Shown piece by piece: positions 55,377 through 63,184 of a stretch of 64,000 nt of DNA. The stretch is from NCBI RefSeq assembly GCF_036324365.1, contig NZ_CP137080.1, positions 2,356,001-2,420,000 on the forward strand. The letters run 5' to 3'. The stretch is from Microbacterium limosum. Its GTDB lineage: Bacteria > Actinomycetota > Actinomycetes > Actinomycetales > Microbacteriaceae. The position numbers and the translations under genes were made by a program. Below the pieces are notes generated by a model that saw only the letters and a list, made by a program, of their open reading frames with translations, did no database searches and was not told the origin of the DNA. Each line of letters begins with the position of its first letter. Position 1 is the stretch's first letter.

Positions 55377-56128
55377 CACGGCGCGCGCACCTCGACCCCC
55401 GCGGCATCCAGCGCCGCCCTCACGGCACGGGCCATCTCGACCGCGGCGGGCGTGTCGCCGTGAAGGCACAGGGATGCCGCGCCGGCGACGACCTCGCCGC
55501 CGTCCTCCGCCTCGACGACGCCGTCGAGGGCGAGCCTGACGGCGCGCCGCGCGACGAGGGCGGAGTCGTGCAGCAGGTCGCCCCGCTGTCCGCGCGGCAC
55601 GAGGGTGCCGTCGGGGCGATAGCCGCGATCCAGGAACGCCTCGCGGACGAAGGGGAGCCCGGCGCGCTCGGCCGCCCGCGCGATGGCGCCGTCGAGCCCG
55701 AGGATCGGCAGCGGGCTGCCAACCCTTTCCGAGAGCTCGGCGACGACCGCCACGACGGCGTCCGCCTGGCCCGCATCGACCGTGACGGCGTGGTAGAGCG
55801 CGCCGTGCGGCTTGACGTAGCGGATGTCGGCGCCCGCGCGCCGCAGCGCCGCGAGCTGACCCGCGACGCTCGCACGCAGCTCGCCGGGCGGGAGGGACAC
55901 GGCCCGCCGGCCGAAGCCGGCCCGGTCGGGGTAGGACGGGTGCGCACCGACGGCGACGCCGCGCTCGCGGGCGCGCCGCGCGGCATCCGCCATCGAGCGG
56001 TCGTCGCCCGCGTGTCCGCCGCACGCGATGCTCGCGCTCGAGACGACCTCGAACATCGCCGCGTCGTCGGCCGTGGCGACGCCGTCGACGGTCTCGCCCA
56101 GGTCGGCGTTGAGATCGATGACGGCCAC
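55373..56128 (-). CDS. pxpA: 5-oxoprolinase subunit A (LamB/YcsF family)
   Basis: A 251-aa LamB/YcsF-family protein. Signature blocks are IDLNADLGE at the N-terminus, SIACGGHAGD, AHPSYPDRAGFGRR, YVKPHGALYH and CLHGDTP. It starts at GTG six bases after TAGCGT (56140-56135) and has no ribosome site, so it should be leaderless. The 41-bp space to the divergent gene holds both -10 boxes. The role is detoxifying 5-oxoproline formed from glutamine or glutathione-type metabolites. Confidence 0.93.
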   Translation of the reverse strand: MAVIDLNADLGETVDGVATADDAAMFEVVSSASIACGGHAGDDRSMADAARRARERGVAVGAHPSYPDRAGFGRRAVSLPPGELRASVAGQLAALRRAGADIRYVKPHGALYHAVTVDAGQADAVVAVVAELSERVGSPLPILGLDGAIARAAERAGLPFVREAFLDRGYRPDGTLVPRGQRGDLLHDSALVARRAVRLALDGVVEAEDGGEVVAGAASLCLHGDTPAAVEMARAVRAALDAAGVEVRAPW

Positions 56129-56134
56129 GCCCCC

Positions 56135-56140
56135 ACGCTA
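56135..56140 (-). promoter_or_regulatory. -10 box of pxpA (leaderless)
   Basis: TAGCGT on the minus strand; six bases then the GTG start. Confidence 0.55.
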
Positions 56141-56156
56141 GCCCCGGGGCTGTCGG

Positions 56157-56162
56157 TACGGT
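56157..56162 (+). promoter_or_regulatory. -10 box of the spermidine-synthase-like gene (leaderless)
   Basis: TACGGT on the plus strand; seven bases then ATG 56170. Confidence 0.5.
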
Positions 56163-56169
56163 GGTGCAC

Positions 56170-57036
56170 ATGGCCAGAACCCGCCGGGGCGATGCCGCCG
56201 AGCCGCCCCAGGCGCGCCTGGGCGACGGGACCCTGGCGCGCATCGTGCCCTCGCCGTACACCTCGGGGCACGAACTCGAGGTCGACGGCACACCCCAGTC
56301 GCACGTCGATCTCGACGACCCCACGCACCTGCACTTCGAGTACATCGGGCGGATGGCCGCCGTGATCGACCGGCTGCGGATGCCGGGGCAGCCGCTCACC
56401 GCGGTGCACCTGGGCGCGGGCGCCATGACGCTGCCGCGCTACATCGCACACACCCGCCCCGGGTCCCGGCAGCAGGTGATCGAGCTGGAGCAGCCCCTCA
56501 TCGACCTCGTGCGAGAGCACCTCCCCCTTCCCGCCGGGGCCTCGATCCGCACCCGCATCGGCGACGCCCGTACCGTGCTCGGGAACCTGCCCGCGGGCCT
56601 TCGCGGCCAGGTCGACCTGCTCGTCTCCGACGTGTTCGCGGGATCGCAGACCCCCGCCCACCTGACCTCGGCGGAGTTCTACGACGCCGCGCTGGCGCTC
56701 CTCGCCGACGACGGCGTGCTCCTGGTCAACGTCGCCGACGGCGCCGGGCTGCGGTTCGCCCGAGGACAGGTGGCGACCGTGCGGGGCGCCCTCCCGCACG
56801 TCATCGTGCTCGCGGAGGTGCAGGTGCTGAAGGGGCGCCGTTTCGGGAACCTCGTGATCGCGGCGTCGTCGTCGCCGCTGCCCACCGAGTGGCTGCCGCG
56901 ACTCATGGCGGCGGGACCCCACCCCGCCAAGGTGGCCGCGGGGGCGGAGCTCGACGCGTTCGTCGCGGGGGCGCGCGTCGTGCACGATGCGGATGCCGAG
57001 GCATCCCCGCGCCCGTCCTCGTCGCTGTTCCGATGA
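56170..57036 (+). CDS. Spermidine-synthase-like methyltransferase-fold protein
   Basis: A 288-aa protein of the polyamine aminopropyltransferase fold. The nucleotide-binding loop is VHLGAGAMTLPRYIAHTRPG, with acidic residues in QVIELEQPLIDLV and IGDARTVL, and DLLVSDVFAGSQTPAHLTS next. True spermidine synthases need a D-x-x-D-x pair and a gatekeeping loop that I cannot place here, so many actinobacterial members of this group may act on another acceptor. Its start is set by the -10 box at 56157-56162 (leaderless). Confidence 0.7.
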   Translation: MARTRRGDAAEPPQARLGDGTLARIVPSPYTSGHELEVDGTPQSHVDLDDPTHLHFEYIGRMAAVIDRLRMPGQPLTAVHLGAGAMTLPRYIAHTRPGSRQQVIELEQPLIDLVREHLPLPAGASIRTRIGDARTVLGNLPAGLRGQVDLLVSDVFAGSQTPAHLTSAEFYDAALALLADDGVLLVNVADGAGLRFARGQVATVRGALPHVIVLAEVQVLKGRRFGNLVIAASSSPLPTEWLPRLMAAGPHPAKVAAGAELDAFVAGARVVHDADAEASPRPSSSLFR

Positions 57037-57130
57037 TCGCGGCGCGCCAGGCACGGGGACGCACGGTCCTCGTTGCAGACTGTCAGGGCACGCCGGCCGG
57101 TTCGGGTCCGGGGCGAGTGAGGAGGTCACG

Positions 57131-57658
57131 GTGAGCTACATCCACGGGTACGATCCCGAGACTCTTCGCGAGATCATCGATCCCGCCGAATGCCTGGCAC
57201 GCCTGGACGAGCTCGGAGACAAGCGCAGTCTGCCCTCCCTCCTGGAGCGGGTCTGGCTGCTGAAGGTGCTCGAACGGCTCGACGACGCGCTCGTCGTCTC
57301 GGAGGAGTCCGTCCGCGTGGCCCGCATGGCCGGCACCCGCAAGGACCTCCTGCGAGCGCGCATCCTCCACGCGACGGTGCTGCAGCGCCGCGGCGCGTTC
57401 GCCGCCGCGGCTCACGAGCTCGACACGTGCGCCGAGGAGGCCGAGGGCCAGGGATGGGCCTCGATCGCCGCCTTCGCGGCCCAGCACCGGGGCAAGGTCC
57501 ACTACGAGGCCGGCGCCTTCGATCTCGCCCGCCGCGACTTCAAACGGGCTCTCTTCCTGCGGCAGGAGTCGGGAGCCTCCGACGCAGAGCTGGAATCGAC
57601 GCTGCTCGCGGTGGATGCCGCCGACCGACGCCGCACCCGCGACGTCGTCGCCAGCTGA
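57131..57658 (+). CDS. Helical-repeat (TPR-like) protein of unknown function
   Basis: A 175-aa soluble protein. Repeated helix pairs of TPR style are visible: ALVVSEESVRVARMAGTRKDL, AAAAHELDTCAEEAEGQGWAS, FDLARRDFKRALFLRQESGA. Possibly a protein-binding scaffold. The GTG start follows AGGAGGT, so it is translated with a normal site, unlike its neighbours. Confidence 0.75.
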   Translation: MSYIHGYDPETLREIIDPAECLARLDELGDKRSLPSLLERVWLLKVLERLDDALVVSEESVRVARMAGTRKDLLRARILHATVLQRRGAFAAAAHELDTCAEEAEGQGWASIAAFAAQHRGKVHYEAGAFDLARRDFKRALFLRQESGASDAELESTLLAVDAADRRRTRDVVAS

Positions 57659-57680
57659 CCCGCGTGTCGTAGGCACGCTC

Positions 57681-57686
57681 TACCCT
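57681..57686 (+). promoter_or_regulatory. -10 box of the SprT-like gene (leaderless)
   Basis: TACCCT on the plus strand; six bases then ATG 57693. Confidence 0.5.
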
Positions 57687-57692
57687 CACGCC

Positions 57693-58181
57693 ATGTCCGA
57701 TCTGCAGCGCGTGCGCGTGTGGGCCGAAGCCCTCATCGCGCTCCACCTCGACGAGACGTGGTCGTTCGCTTTCGACAACGCCAAGCGCCGCGCCGGCCTG
57801 TGCGACTACACGCGACACCGCATCAGCGTGTCGCGGTACCTCACGGCGCGGTACGACGACGAGACGAACCACCAGACGCTGCTGCACGAGGTGGCGCACG
57901 CCCTCGCGGGCCCCGCCGCGGGGCACGGTCGCACGTGGAAGCGCATCGCGCGCGAACTGGGCTACACCGGGGGCACGACGCATCACGGCGAGACGGCCAC
58001 CGAGCTCGCTCCGTGGGTGGGCACCTGTCCGGCGGGCCACCTCGCCTACCGGCACCGGCGCCCGACGCGACCCGCCTCCTGCGCGCAGTGCGCGCGCCGC
58101 TTCGACGAGCGCCACCTCTTCGTCTGGCAGCGCCGCGAGATCACCCCCGCCGAGAGGCTCGCCGCCCTGACGCCCCGCTGA
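57693..58181 (+). CDS. SprT-like zinc metalloprotein
   Basis: A 162-aa protein of the SprT-like family. The zinc-binding motif HEVAH is at residues 65-69 with Glu66 as the likely base and a third His at 78 (AGHGRTW). A Cys-rich zinc ribbon (CPAGH... SCAQCARRF) closes the protein. In eukaryotes SPRTN degrades DNA-protein crosslinks; in bacteria the function is unclear. The start is fixed by the -10 box at 57681-57686. Confidence 0.88.
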   Translation: MSDLQRVRVWAEALIALHLDETWSFAFDNAKRRAGLCDYTRHRISVSRYLTARYDDETNHQTLLHEVAHALAGPAAGHGRTWKRIARELGYTGGTTHHGETATELAPWVGTCPAGHLAYRHRRPTRPASCAQCARRFDERHLFVWQRREITPAERLAALTPR

Positions 58182-58217
58182 CCGGCGCCGTCTCGCCGTC
58201 GCGGCGGCCCCGCCGGC

Positions 58218-58856
58218 TCAGAGCGGCCGGAATCCGCCGTCGCGGAGCACAGGCACGACGCCGGCGCTGTCGTGGACGGCGGCGCCCGCGACCGCGTCGC
58301 GCTCGCCTCGTGCGGCCATTGCGCGACCCGATCCGCTCGCCGTGAGCAGGTGCCGCACGGCTCCGCGCAGCGCCCGGAAGCCCTCCGCCGCGACGGCCGC
58401 GTCGGGAGAGGTGTGGTCGATCCCGAGGTCGCCGAGCGCCGCCACGACGGCCCCGGCCCCGAGCTGGTCCTCGACCGCCGGGTGCACGAGGTCCGCGGCA
58501 TCCGGCGCGACGAGCTCGCCCGCGGCGATGATCGCGACGCTCGTGCGGCCCGCGCGGCGGGTCTGCTCGGCGAGGACGGCCTCCGCGACCGCCCGGGCGT
58601 TCACCAGGCCGGCCGCGAGAACGATCGCGTCGGGCCCTGCGACGCGCGCGATCTCGCCGACCACGGGGTCGAGGCGATCGAGCAGGATCTCCTCGCCGGC
58701 CGCGGCGGCCTCGACCGCCCTCGTCGAGGAGTCGAGCACGTCGACGACGACGACGACGTCGGACGGCGCGAGGCGGGCCAGGCCCGCGGGGCCCCACTCG
58801 AGACGCACCTGGTACGTCGACTGGTCGTGTGGGCGGGGCGCGGGGCTCGAGGTCAC
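58218..58856 (-). CDS. ComB-like (2-phosphosulfolactate phosphatase family) protein
   Basis: A 212-aa protein with the family stretches VVVVVDVLDSSTRAVEAA, GLVNARAVAEAVL and EDQLGAGAVVAAL. ComB removes phosphate from 2-phosphosulfolactate on the route to coenzyme M. No other coenzyme M gene is in this window, and this lineage is not known to make it, so the substrate here is probably another phosphosugar-type acid. It starts at GTG, six bases after TAGGCT (58868-58863), leaderless. Confidence 0.82.
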   Translation of the reverse strand: MTSSPAPRPHDQSTYQVRLEWGPAGLARLAPSDVVVVVDVLDSSTRAVEAAAAGEEILLDRLDPVVGEIARVAGPDAIVLAAGLVNARAVAEAVLAEQTRRAGRTSVAIIAAGELVAPDAADLVHPAVEDQLGAGAVVAALGDLGIDHTSPDAAVAAEGFRALRGAVRHLLTASGSGRAMAARGERDAVAGAAVHDSAGVVPVLRDGGFRPL

Positions 58857-58862
58857 CCCGAG

Positions 58863-58868
58863 AGCCTA
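58863..58868 (-). promoter_or_regulatory. -10 box of the ComB-like gene (leaderless)
   Basis: TAGGCT on the minus strand; six bases then the GTG start. Confidence 0.5.
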
Positions 58869-58923
58869 CGGCGACGCCACGGAGGCGGACAATCCGAGCC
58901 GACGCGGATGAGAGACTGCGGGC

Positions 58924-59430
58924 ATGCGCATTCTGCTCAAGCACGTGATCGACTGCGATGCGGATGCCGCGTGGCGCGCCCTGCACTCGCCCGCCGCCGT
59001 GGCGGAGCTGTATGGTCCGCTCCTCACGATGCGCCCCCTGGCTCCGACCCCGCTGCCGACGCGGTGGGAACCGGGCACCGACGCCGCCGTCCAGCTGGAG
59101 GTGGCGGGACTACCCGCCGGCCGGCAGTTCCTCCACCTCAGCGACCGGACGGCGACCGAGCGGGACGGGCGTGTGCGCATCCTCCGCGACAGCGGCATCC
59201 CGCTGACGGGGCCTCTCGCCGCGCTGGATGTGTGGGACCACCAGATGGCGGTCTCCCCCGCGCCCGGCGACCCCGCACGCACCCTCTGGCGCGAGCGTCT
59301 CGTGATCGGAGGGGCCGCGGCGCCCGTCCTGTGGCCCGGGCTGTGGGCCCTCTGGCAGTGGCGTGCGGCCCGCATCCGCGGGCTCGCCCCCTCGTGGGCC
59401 TACGACCCGCCCGAGCCCGACGCCGGCTGA
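58924..59430 (+). CDS. SRPBCC-like domain protein
   Basis: A 168-aa protein resembling the START/SRPBCC ligand-binding fold: an N-terminal strand MRILLKHVIDCDADAAWRAL with the first helix, a central beta sheet and a C-terminal helix with LWPGLWALWQWRAARIRGL. Ligand unknown. A weak -10-like GAGACT ends six bases before the ATG; a ribosome site is missing. Confidence 0.65.
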   Translation: MRILLKHVIDCDADAAWRALHSPAAVAELYGPLLTMRPLAPTPLPTRWEPGTDAAVQLEVAGLPAGRQFLHLSDRTATERDGRVRILRDSGIPLTGPLAALDVWDHQMAVSPAPGDPARTLWRERLVIGGAAAPVLWPGLWALWQWRAARIRGLAPSWAYDPPEPDAG

Positions 59431-59487
59431 GCGGACGCAGCCCCGCAGGTCCGGCATCCGGCGCCTCCCGAGCATGACGTCTCCCGC

Positions 59488-60459
59488 TCAGCGGTAGACG
59501 TCGAGCGACCCCGGCAGCATCTCCACGCGCACGGAGAGCCGGGGCCCCTCGCCGCCCGTCCGGGCCGTCGCGACGGTCTCGACCTCGCCGTCGTGCACGA
59601 AGGGCGGGATGCCGCGGGCGACGTCCGCGCGGAGCGCGATCTCGATGCGAGGGGTCAGGACGCGCTCGATGTCGGTGGCGCGCGGCATGAGCCGCAGCGC
59701 CCGGAGCACCGACACCGTACGGCGCCCGAAGGCGAGCGACGCCATCGCCCGCACGCGCGGGCCCCGGGCGTGCACGATCCGCACATCGAGCACGTCGTCG
59801 TCGACGAGCCAGCGCTGCATCGTCGCGATGCGCTCGGGCGAGTTGCGGCCCACCCCCACGAACACCGACCACACCCGCATCCGCCGCCCGTCGATCTCGA
59901 CCTCCAGCGGGTCGGCGCGGCGCAGCACCCGCACGGCCGCGACGACGCCGGCGACCCACTTCCCGAGGCGACCGCGCAGCCGGTCGCGCTGCGCGACGAA
60001 GTCGGGATAGATGCCGAGGGCGCCCGTGTTGAGCACCGTCATCTCGCCCTCACCCGCGTCGAGGACCGCGACGCCGACCCGCACACCGCGCCCGGCGACG
60101 AACGCGTCGAGCGCCGCGTCGGGGGTGTCGATGCCGAGGGCCCGCGCGAAGTGGTTGAAGGTGCCGCCAGGCAGCACGAGCAGTGGCAGCCCGGCATCGC
60201 GGGCCGCCTGCGCCGCCGAGGCCACCGACCCGTCGCCGCCGAGGACGCCGAGCACGCGGGGCGGCTCGGCTCCGGCGAGCGCGGCCGCGAGCACGCCGCC
60301 GGGGGTGTCGTCGCCGGTGAGCGCGTGGATGCGCGCGGCGGGCAGGCGCTCGCGGATGCCCGGAAGCGGGTCGGCGCGCACGACGGCGGTTCCGGCCGAT
60401 CGGTTGGTGAGCAAGAGCACGCCCGCACCGTCGGGGGACGTGGGAAGGTCGATGCTCAT
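59488..60459 (-). CDS. Diacylglycerol/lipid kinase family protein (YegS-like)
   Basis: A 323-aa protein. The nucleotide-binding motif GGDGS is at 74-78, followed by LPLLVLPGGTFNHFARALGI; NTGALGIYPDFV and the C-terminal VEMLPGSLDVYR complete the fold. It phosphorylates a lipid or sphingoid-type substrate. Of two ATGs, 60459 is chosen because TATGGT (60472-60467) ends seven bases upstream of it, whereas the other ATG lies within that box. Confidence 0.88.
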   Translation of the reverse strand: MSIDLPTSPDGAGVLLLTNRSAGTAVVRADPLPGIRERLPAARIHALTGDDTPGGVLAAALAGAEPPRVLGVLGGDGSVASAAQAARDAGLPLLVLPGGTFNHFARALGIDTPDAALDAFVAGRGVRVGVAVLDAGEGEMTVLNTGALGIYPDFVAQRDRLRGRLGKWVAGVVAAVRVLRRADPLEVEIDGRRMRVWSVFVGVGRNSPERIATMQRWLVDDDVLDVRIVHARGPRVRAMASLAFGRRTVSVLRALRLMPRATDIERVLTPRIEIALRADVARGIPPFVHDGEVETVATARTGGEGPRLSVRVEMLPGSLDVYR

Positions 60460-60466
60460 TGCAGCG

Positions 60467-60472
60467 ACCATA
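60467..60472 (-). promoter_or_regulatory. -10 box of the lipid-kinase gene (leaderless)
   Basis: TATGGT on the minus strand; seven bases then ATG 60459. Confidence 0.5.
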
Positions 60473-60543
60473 CCCTCACGAGACGGAGCCCGTGGTGGGC
60501 GGGCGGGAATCCACCGCGCGATGTATTCCGGCGGAGGCGGTCG

Positions 60544-60549
60544 TACGCT
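60544..60549 (+). promoter_or_regulatory. Possible -10 box for the DUF6421 gene
   Basis: TACGCT, about 60 bp before the start codon; with no good -35 it is only a candidate. The mRNA would have a leader of about 55 nt and AAGGAGG at 60597-60603. Confidence 0.35.
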
Positions 60550-60608
60550 GATGCCATCGCGCCCGCCGGCGGGGTGGGCGCCCGAGCCTCGACGAAAAGG
60601 AGGTTCCC

Positions 60609-62063
60609 ATGTCCGTCAGCCCGACGCACCCCACCCCCGGTGTCCTGAAGGCGATCGTCGGCGAACCCGAGGTCGTCGAGGACTCCGCGCCGGATGCCGC
60701 GGCCGTCGCCCTCGCGGCGGGCGTCGAGCGCTCGGAGAGCTGGCTCGGCCTGCGGGAGGCCGTCTCGGCCCTGCAGGGCCTGCAGGCGCCGGACGGGTCG
60801 GTACCGGACCCCCGCGATCACGATGTCGCGCGCGCCCACGCGACGCGCATCCGCGCCGCGATCGCCGAGCTCGCTCCCCGGTTCCCGCATGACGCGTCCT
60901 ATCTCGCGGCATGCGGAGCGGATCTGCGACGCTGGGCCGAGGGGGGCTTCGGGGTGCCCGACTTCCTGGACGCCCTCGTCGCCTTCCACCCCGAGCGGCA
61001 CCGCATCGACGGGCTCCGCCACCTCGTGGTCTTCCCGATGTACACCCAGAACGGCTCGCGCGAGCGGCTGCTGGAGGCCGTGCTCGTCGAGACGATTTGG
61101 CCCGAGGCGATCGCCGCGCTCGAGGCCGGGGACTACGGCAACCGGCTGTTCGTCTCGCTGCGGCTCGTGGACTTCACGGCGGGGTACGACACCGACTCCG
61201 CCGTGCTGTTCCCCGAGACGGTGGCCGTGCGCGAGGTGCCGGAGTTCACGTGGGGGGCGATCTTCCAGGACAGGGAGGCCGCCCGATACCGGCGGGTGGT
61301 CGCGGCGGCGGCCGAGGTGACGAAGCTGGCGATGCCGGCGGATGCGCAGCGGATGCTGGATGACCAGCACCTCGCCGAGCAGACCTTCGTGATGTGGGAC
61401 CTCATCCACGACCGCACCCACATGCGAGGCGACCTGCCCTTCGACCCGTTCATGATCAAGCAGCGGATGCCGTACTTCCTCTACTCGCTCGAGGAGCTGC
61501 GGTGCGACCTGACGGCGTATCGGGAGTGCGTGGACATCGAGCGCCGCCTGAGCGCTCACGCGGAGCGCTCGGACCTCGAGGAGGAGACGCGGGAGAAAGC
61601 GCGGCTCGTGCAGTACGCCGTCGTGTTCGATCGCATCTTCCGCTTCGCCCTCACGGGGTCCCGCGTGCGCAACTACGACGGGCTCGGCGGCCAGCTGCTG
61701 TTCGCGTGGCTGCACCAGCGCGGCGTGCTGCACTGGACGGACACGGCCCTCCGCGTCGACTGGGACGACGCGCCCGCCGCGGTCGTCGCCCTGGGCGACG
61801 CGATCGACGAGCTCTACTGGCGCTCGATCGACCGCCCGAAGGTCGCCCACTGGCTCGCGGCGTACGAGCTCATCCGCGGCGTTCTCACCCCTCATCCGGC
61901 GTCGGCGTGGGCCGCGGGCCTGCCGCCCGCGGTGCTCGCCGGCCCGCCTAGGGGCTACACCGACGCCGTGCTCGAGGACGAGTTCCCGCTGTCGATGTTC
62001 TACGAGGCCCTCGAGCACAAGCTGCGCCCCGTCATCGCCTCGACGCGCGGCATCCGGGCCTGA
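60609..62063 (+). CDS. DUF6421 family protein
   Basis: A 484-aa soluble protein that I match, from memory, to DUF6421 of Microbacteriaceae; its function is unknown. Notable stretches are TFVMWDLIHDRTHMRGDLPFDP, with a His-x-x-x-His-like pair (DLIHDRTHM), and DFTAGYDTDSAVLFPETV. Acidic residues and histidines near these might hold a metal. The ribosome site AAGGAGG is perfect. It starts 149 bp from the lipid kinase, facing away. Confidence 0.75.
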   Translation: MSVSPTHPTPGVLKAIVGEPEVVEDSAPDAAAVALAAGVERSESWLGLREAVSALQGLQAPDGSVPDPRDHDVARAHATRIRAAIAELAPRFPHDASYLAACGADLRRWAEGGFGVPDFLDALVAFHPERHRIDGLRHLVVFPMYTQNGSRERLLEAVLVETIWPEAIAALEAGDYGNRLFVSLRLVDFTAGYDTDSAVLFPETVAVREVPEFTWGAIFQDREAARYRRVVAAAAEVTKLAMPADAQRMLDDQHLAEQTFVMWDLIHDRTHMRGDLPFDPFMIKQRMPYFLYSLEELRCDLTAYRECVDIERRLSAHAERSDLEEETREKARLVQYAVVFDRIFRFALTGSRVRNYDGLGGQLLFAWLHQRGVLHWTDTALRVDWDDAPAAVVALGDAIDELYWRSIDRPKVAHWLAAYELIRGVLTPHPASAWAAGLPPAVLAGPPRGYTDAVLEDEFPLSMFYEALEHKLRPVIASTRGIRA

Positions 62064-62096
62064 AACCCGCCCCGCGATCCGCGCGCGGCTGCCTCG

Positions 62097-62102
62097 TAGG
62101 CT
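62097..62102 (+). promoter_or_regulatory. -10 box of the threonine-aldolase-like gene (leaderless)
   Basis: TAGGCT on the plus strand; six bases then GTG 62109. Confidence 0.55.
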
Positions 62103-62108
62103 GTGGGG

Positions 62109-63176
62109 GTGACCCCCCTCCACGACGGCGCCGTGCGCGGATTCGCCTCCGACAACTACTCCGGCATCCACCCCGAGGTGCTCGCCGCCATCGCCGCGGC
62201 CAACGACGGGCACCAGGTCGCCTACGGCGAGGACGCCTACACCCGGCGGCTGCAGGAGGTGTTGCGGGGGCACTTCGGCGACGGGGCCCTGGCGTTCCCC
62301 GTCTTCAACGGCACGGGCGCGAACGTCGTCGGGCTGCAGTCGATGCTGCCGCGGTGGGGCGCCGTCGTCACGGCCTCCTCGGCGCACATCAACGTCGACG
62401 AGGGCGGGGCGCCCGAGCGGGTCGCGGGCATCAAGCTGCTGGCGGTGCCGACGGATGACGGGAAGCTCACCCCCGAGCTGATCGATCGCGAGGCGTGGGG
62501 GTGGGGTGACGAGCACCGCGCCCAGCCGCTGGTCGTGTCGATCACGCAGTCGACCGAGCTCGGCACGGTCTACACCCCCGCGGAGGTGCGCGCGATCGCC
62601 GACCACGTTCACGAGCGGGGCATACGCCTGCACATGGACGGCGCGCGGCTGTCGAACGCCGCGGCATCCCTCGGCGTTCCGCTGCGCGCGCTCACCACCG
62701 ACGCCGGCGTCGACGTGCTGAGCTACGGCGGCACGAAGAACGGCGCGATGATCGCCGAGGCGATCATCGTGATCGACCCGGCTGCGTCGGAGGGGCTGCG
62801 CTACCTGCGCAAGCTCGACATGCAGCTGTCGTCGAAGATGCGGTTCGTCTCGGCCCAGCTGTTGGCCCTCCTGGAGGGCGACCTGTGGCTGCGCAATGCG
62901 ACGCACGCGAACACGATGGCGGCGCGGCTTCGCGCGGCGGTCGAGACGGGCACCGCCGACGGCTCGATACGCGGGGTCGTCTTCACCCAGCCGACGCAGG
63001 CGAACGCGCTCTTCGCGACGCTGCCCCCGGGGGTCGCCGACCGGCTTCGCGAGAGCTTCCGCTTCTACGACTGGGACAGGCGGACGAACGAGGTGCGCTG
63101 GGTGTGCTCGTTCGACACCACCGAAGGCGACGTCGATGCGTTCGCCGCGGAGCTCGCCCGCGAGACCACGTCTTAG
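62109..63176 (+). CDS. Threonine aldolase-family PLP enzyme
   Basis: A 355-aa fold-type I PLP enzyme of the low-specificity threonine aldolase/beta-eliminating lyase family. The Schiff-base lysine is Lys210 in SYGGTKNGAM; RLHMDGARLSNAA supplies the pyridine-contacting Asp, and the N-terminal RGFASDNYSGIHPEVL and HINVDEGGAPE are typical. It splits L-threonine or allo-threonine to glycine and acetaldehyde. Start: GTG 62109, not the in-frame GTG at 62103, because of TAGGCT at 62097-62102 (leaderless). Confidence 0.88.
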   Translation: MTPLHDGAVRGFASDNYSGIHPEVLAAIAAANDGHQVAYGEDAYTRRLQEVLRGHFGDGALAFPVFNGTGANVVGLQSMLPRWGAVVTASSAHINVDEGGAPERVAGIKLLAVPTDDGKLTPELIDREAWGWGDEHRAQPLVVSITQSTELGTVYTPAEVRAIADHVHERGIRLHMDGARLSNAAASLGVPLRALTTDAGVDVLSYGGTKNGAMIAEAIIVIDPAASEGLRYLRKLDMQLSSKMRFVSAQLLALLEGDLWLRNATHANTMAARLRAAVETGTADGSIRGVVFTQPTQANALFATLPPGVADRLRESFRFYDWDRRTNEVRWVCSFDTTEGDVDAFAAELARETTS

Positions 63177-63184
63177 CACACGAG

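Noticed and set aside
53790..56426. An 878-codon frame extending the PxpB-C fusion to the right
   Set aside because: The extra part runs out of phase through pxpA. The real start is a GTG overlapping the pxpA stop.
62103..62108. GTG at 62103 as the start of the threonine-aldolase-like gene
   Set aside because: It directly abuts the -10 box, so it would not be in the transcript. GTG 62109 is the right distance away.
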